From contig JABEUK010000186.1 in NCBI GenBank assembly GCA_013044425.1, forward strand, positions 1 to 12,692: 12,692 bases of DNA, given 5' to 3'. A program made the position numbers and the translations under genes. The notes under the pieces were generated by a model that was not told where the DNA came from, searched no databases, and saw only the letters and a program-made list of their open reading frames with translations. The stretch comes from Thermoplasmata archaeon. GTDB taxonomy: Archaea > Thermoplasmatota > Thermoplasmata > Lutacidiplasmatales > UBA184. This document shows positions 11,750-12,692 of the stretch, piece after piece; position 1 is the stretch's first letter; each line of letters opens with the position of its first letter.

Positions 11750-12646
11750 CTACTTCGCACCGGGCCGGCGCGAGGCGCTGGGCCGCTTCTTCGCAGCGTC
11801 CTTCGATTTTGAAGGCGCCTCGGGTCCGACCTCGAGAGCGGCGAGCGCCTCCGGTAGCCCCGTGAGCGAGTAGTCCGCCCACGCGGCCCCCCAACGTCGC
11901 AGGTCTTCCGGGGTCAGGGCCCAGCCGTGAAGGCTGGTGGCGCGAGCGACCGGGATCGCTCCGGGGACGCCGAGGCCGGCCTCCATGTCGAAGCGTGAAT
12001 CTCCCACCAAGAACAGAGGGACCCCGGGGTATCGTCGGCGGTACTCTGCGAGGTGCTCGCGTTTGGTTCCGTCCTTGGAGCCCAGTACGTCCTCGAACCA
12101 GTAACGCAACCCTTCTCGCTCGAGCATCAGGTCGGCCATCTCGGCCTCCGCACCGGTGGAGATGACCATGGTCCACTGCTCTCGATCGAGCCGTTTGAGC
12201 AGTTTGGGGATCTCGGGGAACGGCCCGGTGTGGGCGTAGGCCTCGGTGATCTTGCGTTGGTGGAAGGTCCGCGCCGTCGAGGCGCGCAAGGCGGCAGGAG
12301 CGTCCGGGTAGAGCTGGGCGAGCTGCGCCTCGAACGGCATCCCGGTCGTGGCCAGGTAGTGGATCCGCCCCTCCTCCGGTGGGGTCCCGAACGCCTTGTT
12401 CAGCACGTCCGACGCCACGTGGCTGATCAGCGAGAGGTCGTCCAGGATCGTGCCGTCCAGGTCGAAGACCACCACGCCTCGGCGCACTCGACGCGGGGGC
12501 ACGCTCGCGGAAGAGACACGGACCGCCGGCATGGCCACGAAGGACGACTCCGAGGAGCGGCCCGCGATCGGAAGTTCGAGTCCCTCGAGCGGAGCGGCCC
12601 CTGGCGGCGTCGTTCGAGATGCCGGGCGGGGCTTCCGGGAGGGCAC
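11750..12646 (-). CDS. HAD-superfamily phosphatase, phosphoglycolate-phosphatase-like
   Basis: This protein is 298 residues from the GTG at 12646. Motif I is VFDLDGT with Asp62 and Asp64, motif II is VISTGAE (Ser163/Thr164), motif III is a Lys in GSKDGTKREH (Lys191 or Lys195), and motif IV is VGDSRFDMEAG with Asp216 and Asp220. A helical cap sits between motifs I and II, as in the phosphoglycolate phosphatase/beta-phosphoglucomutase branch; the substrate is unknown. The start is uncertain. The GTG is supported by CTTAAG 25-30 nt upstream and an open, fairly GC-biased frame, but it gives a 38-residue Pro/Ser/Arg-rich extension; ATG 12532 would give 260 residues and begin closer to motif I. The C-terminal tail is Lys/Arg/Pro-rich (SKDAAKKRPSASRRPGAK). 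Its stop is immediately adjacent to the 3' end of tRNA-His. Confidence 0.85.
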   Translation of the reverse strand: MPSRKPRPASRTTPPGAAPLEGLELPIAGRSSESSFVAMPAVRVSSASVPPRRVRRGVVVFDLDGTILDDLSLISHVASDVLNKAFGTPPEEGRIHYLATTGMPFEAQLAQLYPDAPAALRASTARTFHQRKITEAYAHTGPFPEIPKLLKRLDREQWTMVISTGAEAEMADLMLEREGLRYWFEDVLGSKDGTKREHLAEYRRRYPGVPLFLVGDSRFDMEAGLGVPGAIPVARATSLHGWALTPEDLRRWGAAWADYSLTGLPEALAALEVGPEAPSKSKDAAKKRPSASRRPGAK

Positions 12647-12670
12647 AGAGGGGTAGAGCGGAACGGCCGT

Positions 12671-12676
12671 CTTAAG
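12671..12676 (-). promoter_or_regulatory. Candidate TATA-like element for the second HAD gene
   Basis: CTTAAG stands out in GC-rich sequence and lies 25-30 nt before the GTG at 12646 on the minus strand, compatible with a leaderless transcript from that GTG. Confidence 0.35.
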
Positions 12677-12692
12677 GGGGCCGGGCCTATAC

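Noticed and set aside
1..12692. CRISPR array, insertion sequence, integrase/attachment site or defence cluster.
   Set aside because: No regularly spaced repeats, transposase or integrase motifs, or direct repeats flanking the tRNA were seen. I could not run a systematic repeat search.

Overview
The window reads as a high-GC archaeal chromosome segment. Four things point to Archaea. There is an 88-residue archaeal-type elongation factor 1-beta behind a four-CxxC zinc-ribbon miniprotein. A tRNA-His gene carries a bulge-helix-bulge intron and no encoded CCA. Several starts have AT-rich TATA-like elements about 25-30 nt upstream. Two surface proteins are rich in N-glycosylation sequons and have C-terminal membrane anchors. 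A Thermoplasmatota relative is my best guess for the lineage, but it is an inference from general flavour only. I see no phage, insertion sequence, CRISPR array or toxin/defence locus; most genes look like ordinary housekeeping or accessory metabolism.

Layout. 2-2004 (+): two co-transcribed, membrane-anchored, probably glycosylated Ig-like surface proteins, the first cut by the left edge. 2034-3506 (+): zinc-ribbon protein, aEF1B and a YdjM-like membrane metal-dependent hydrolase. 3624-4415 (+): HAD hydrolase preceded by a long palindrome. 4450-4728 (-): 2[4Fe-4S] ferredoxin, divergent from an SDR oxidoreductase at 4872-5762 (+). 5773-6051 (-): small unrecognised Cys3-His protein. 6172-8092 (+): winged-helix methyltransferase and alpha/beta hydrolase, a likely two-gene operon. 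8238-9071 (-): SDR closely resembling FadH-type 2,4-dienoyl-CoA reductase. 9131-9457 (-): thioredoxin-like protein with WCPFC active site. 9596-10663 (+): esterase of the EsteraseD/Fes-like fold. 10686-11264 (-): possible tubby/LURP-like protein, divergent from a two-helix membrane miniprotein at 11346-11573 (+). 11642-11749 (+): intron-containing tRNA-His(GTG). 11750-12646 (-): second HAD phosphatase, convergent with the tRNA.

The most notable item is the tRNA-His. Read without splicing, its T-arm looks broken. Removing 32 nt (11704-11735) at position 59/60 restores a normal T-arm, and the junctions sit exactly in the two 3-nt bulges of a BHB motif. Other points of interest are a consensus TATA box apparently embedded in the 3' coding end of the second surface-protein gene, the palindrome before the first HAD gene, and the unassigned small Cys/His protein. 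I did not find a clearly new multi-gene system.
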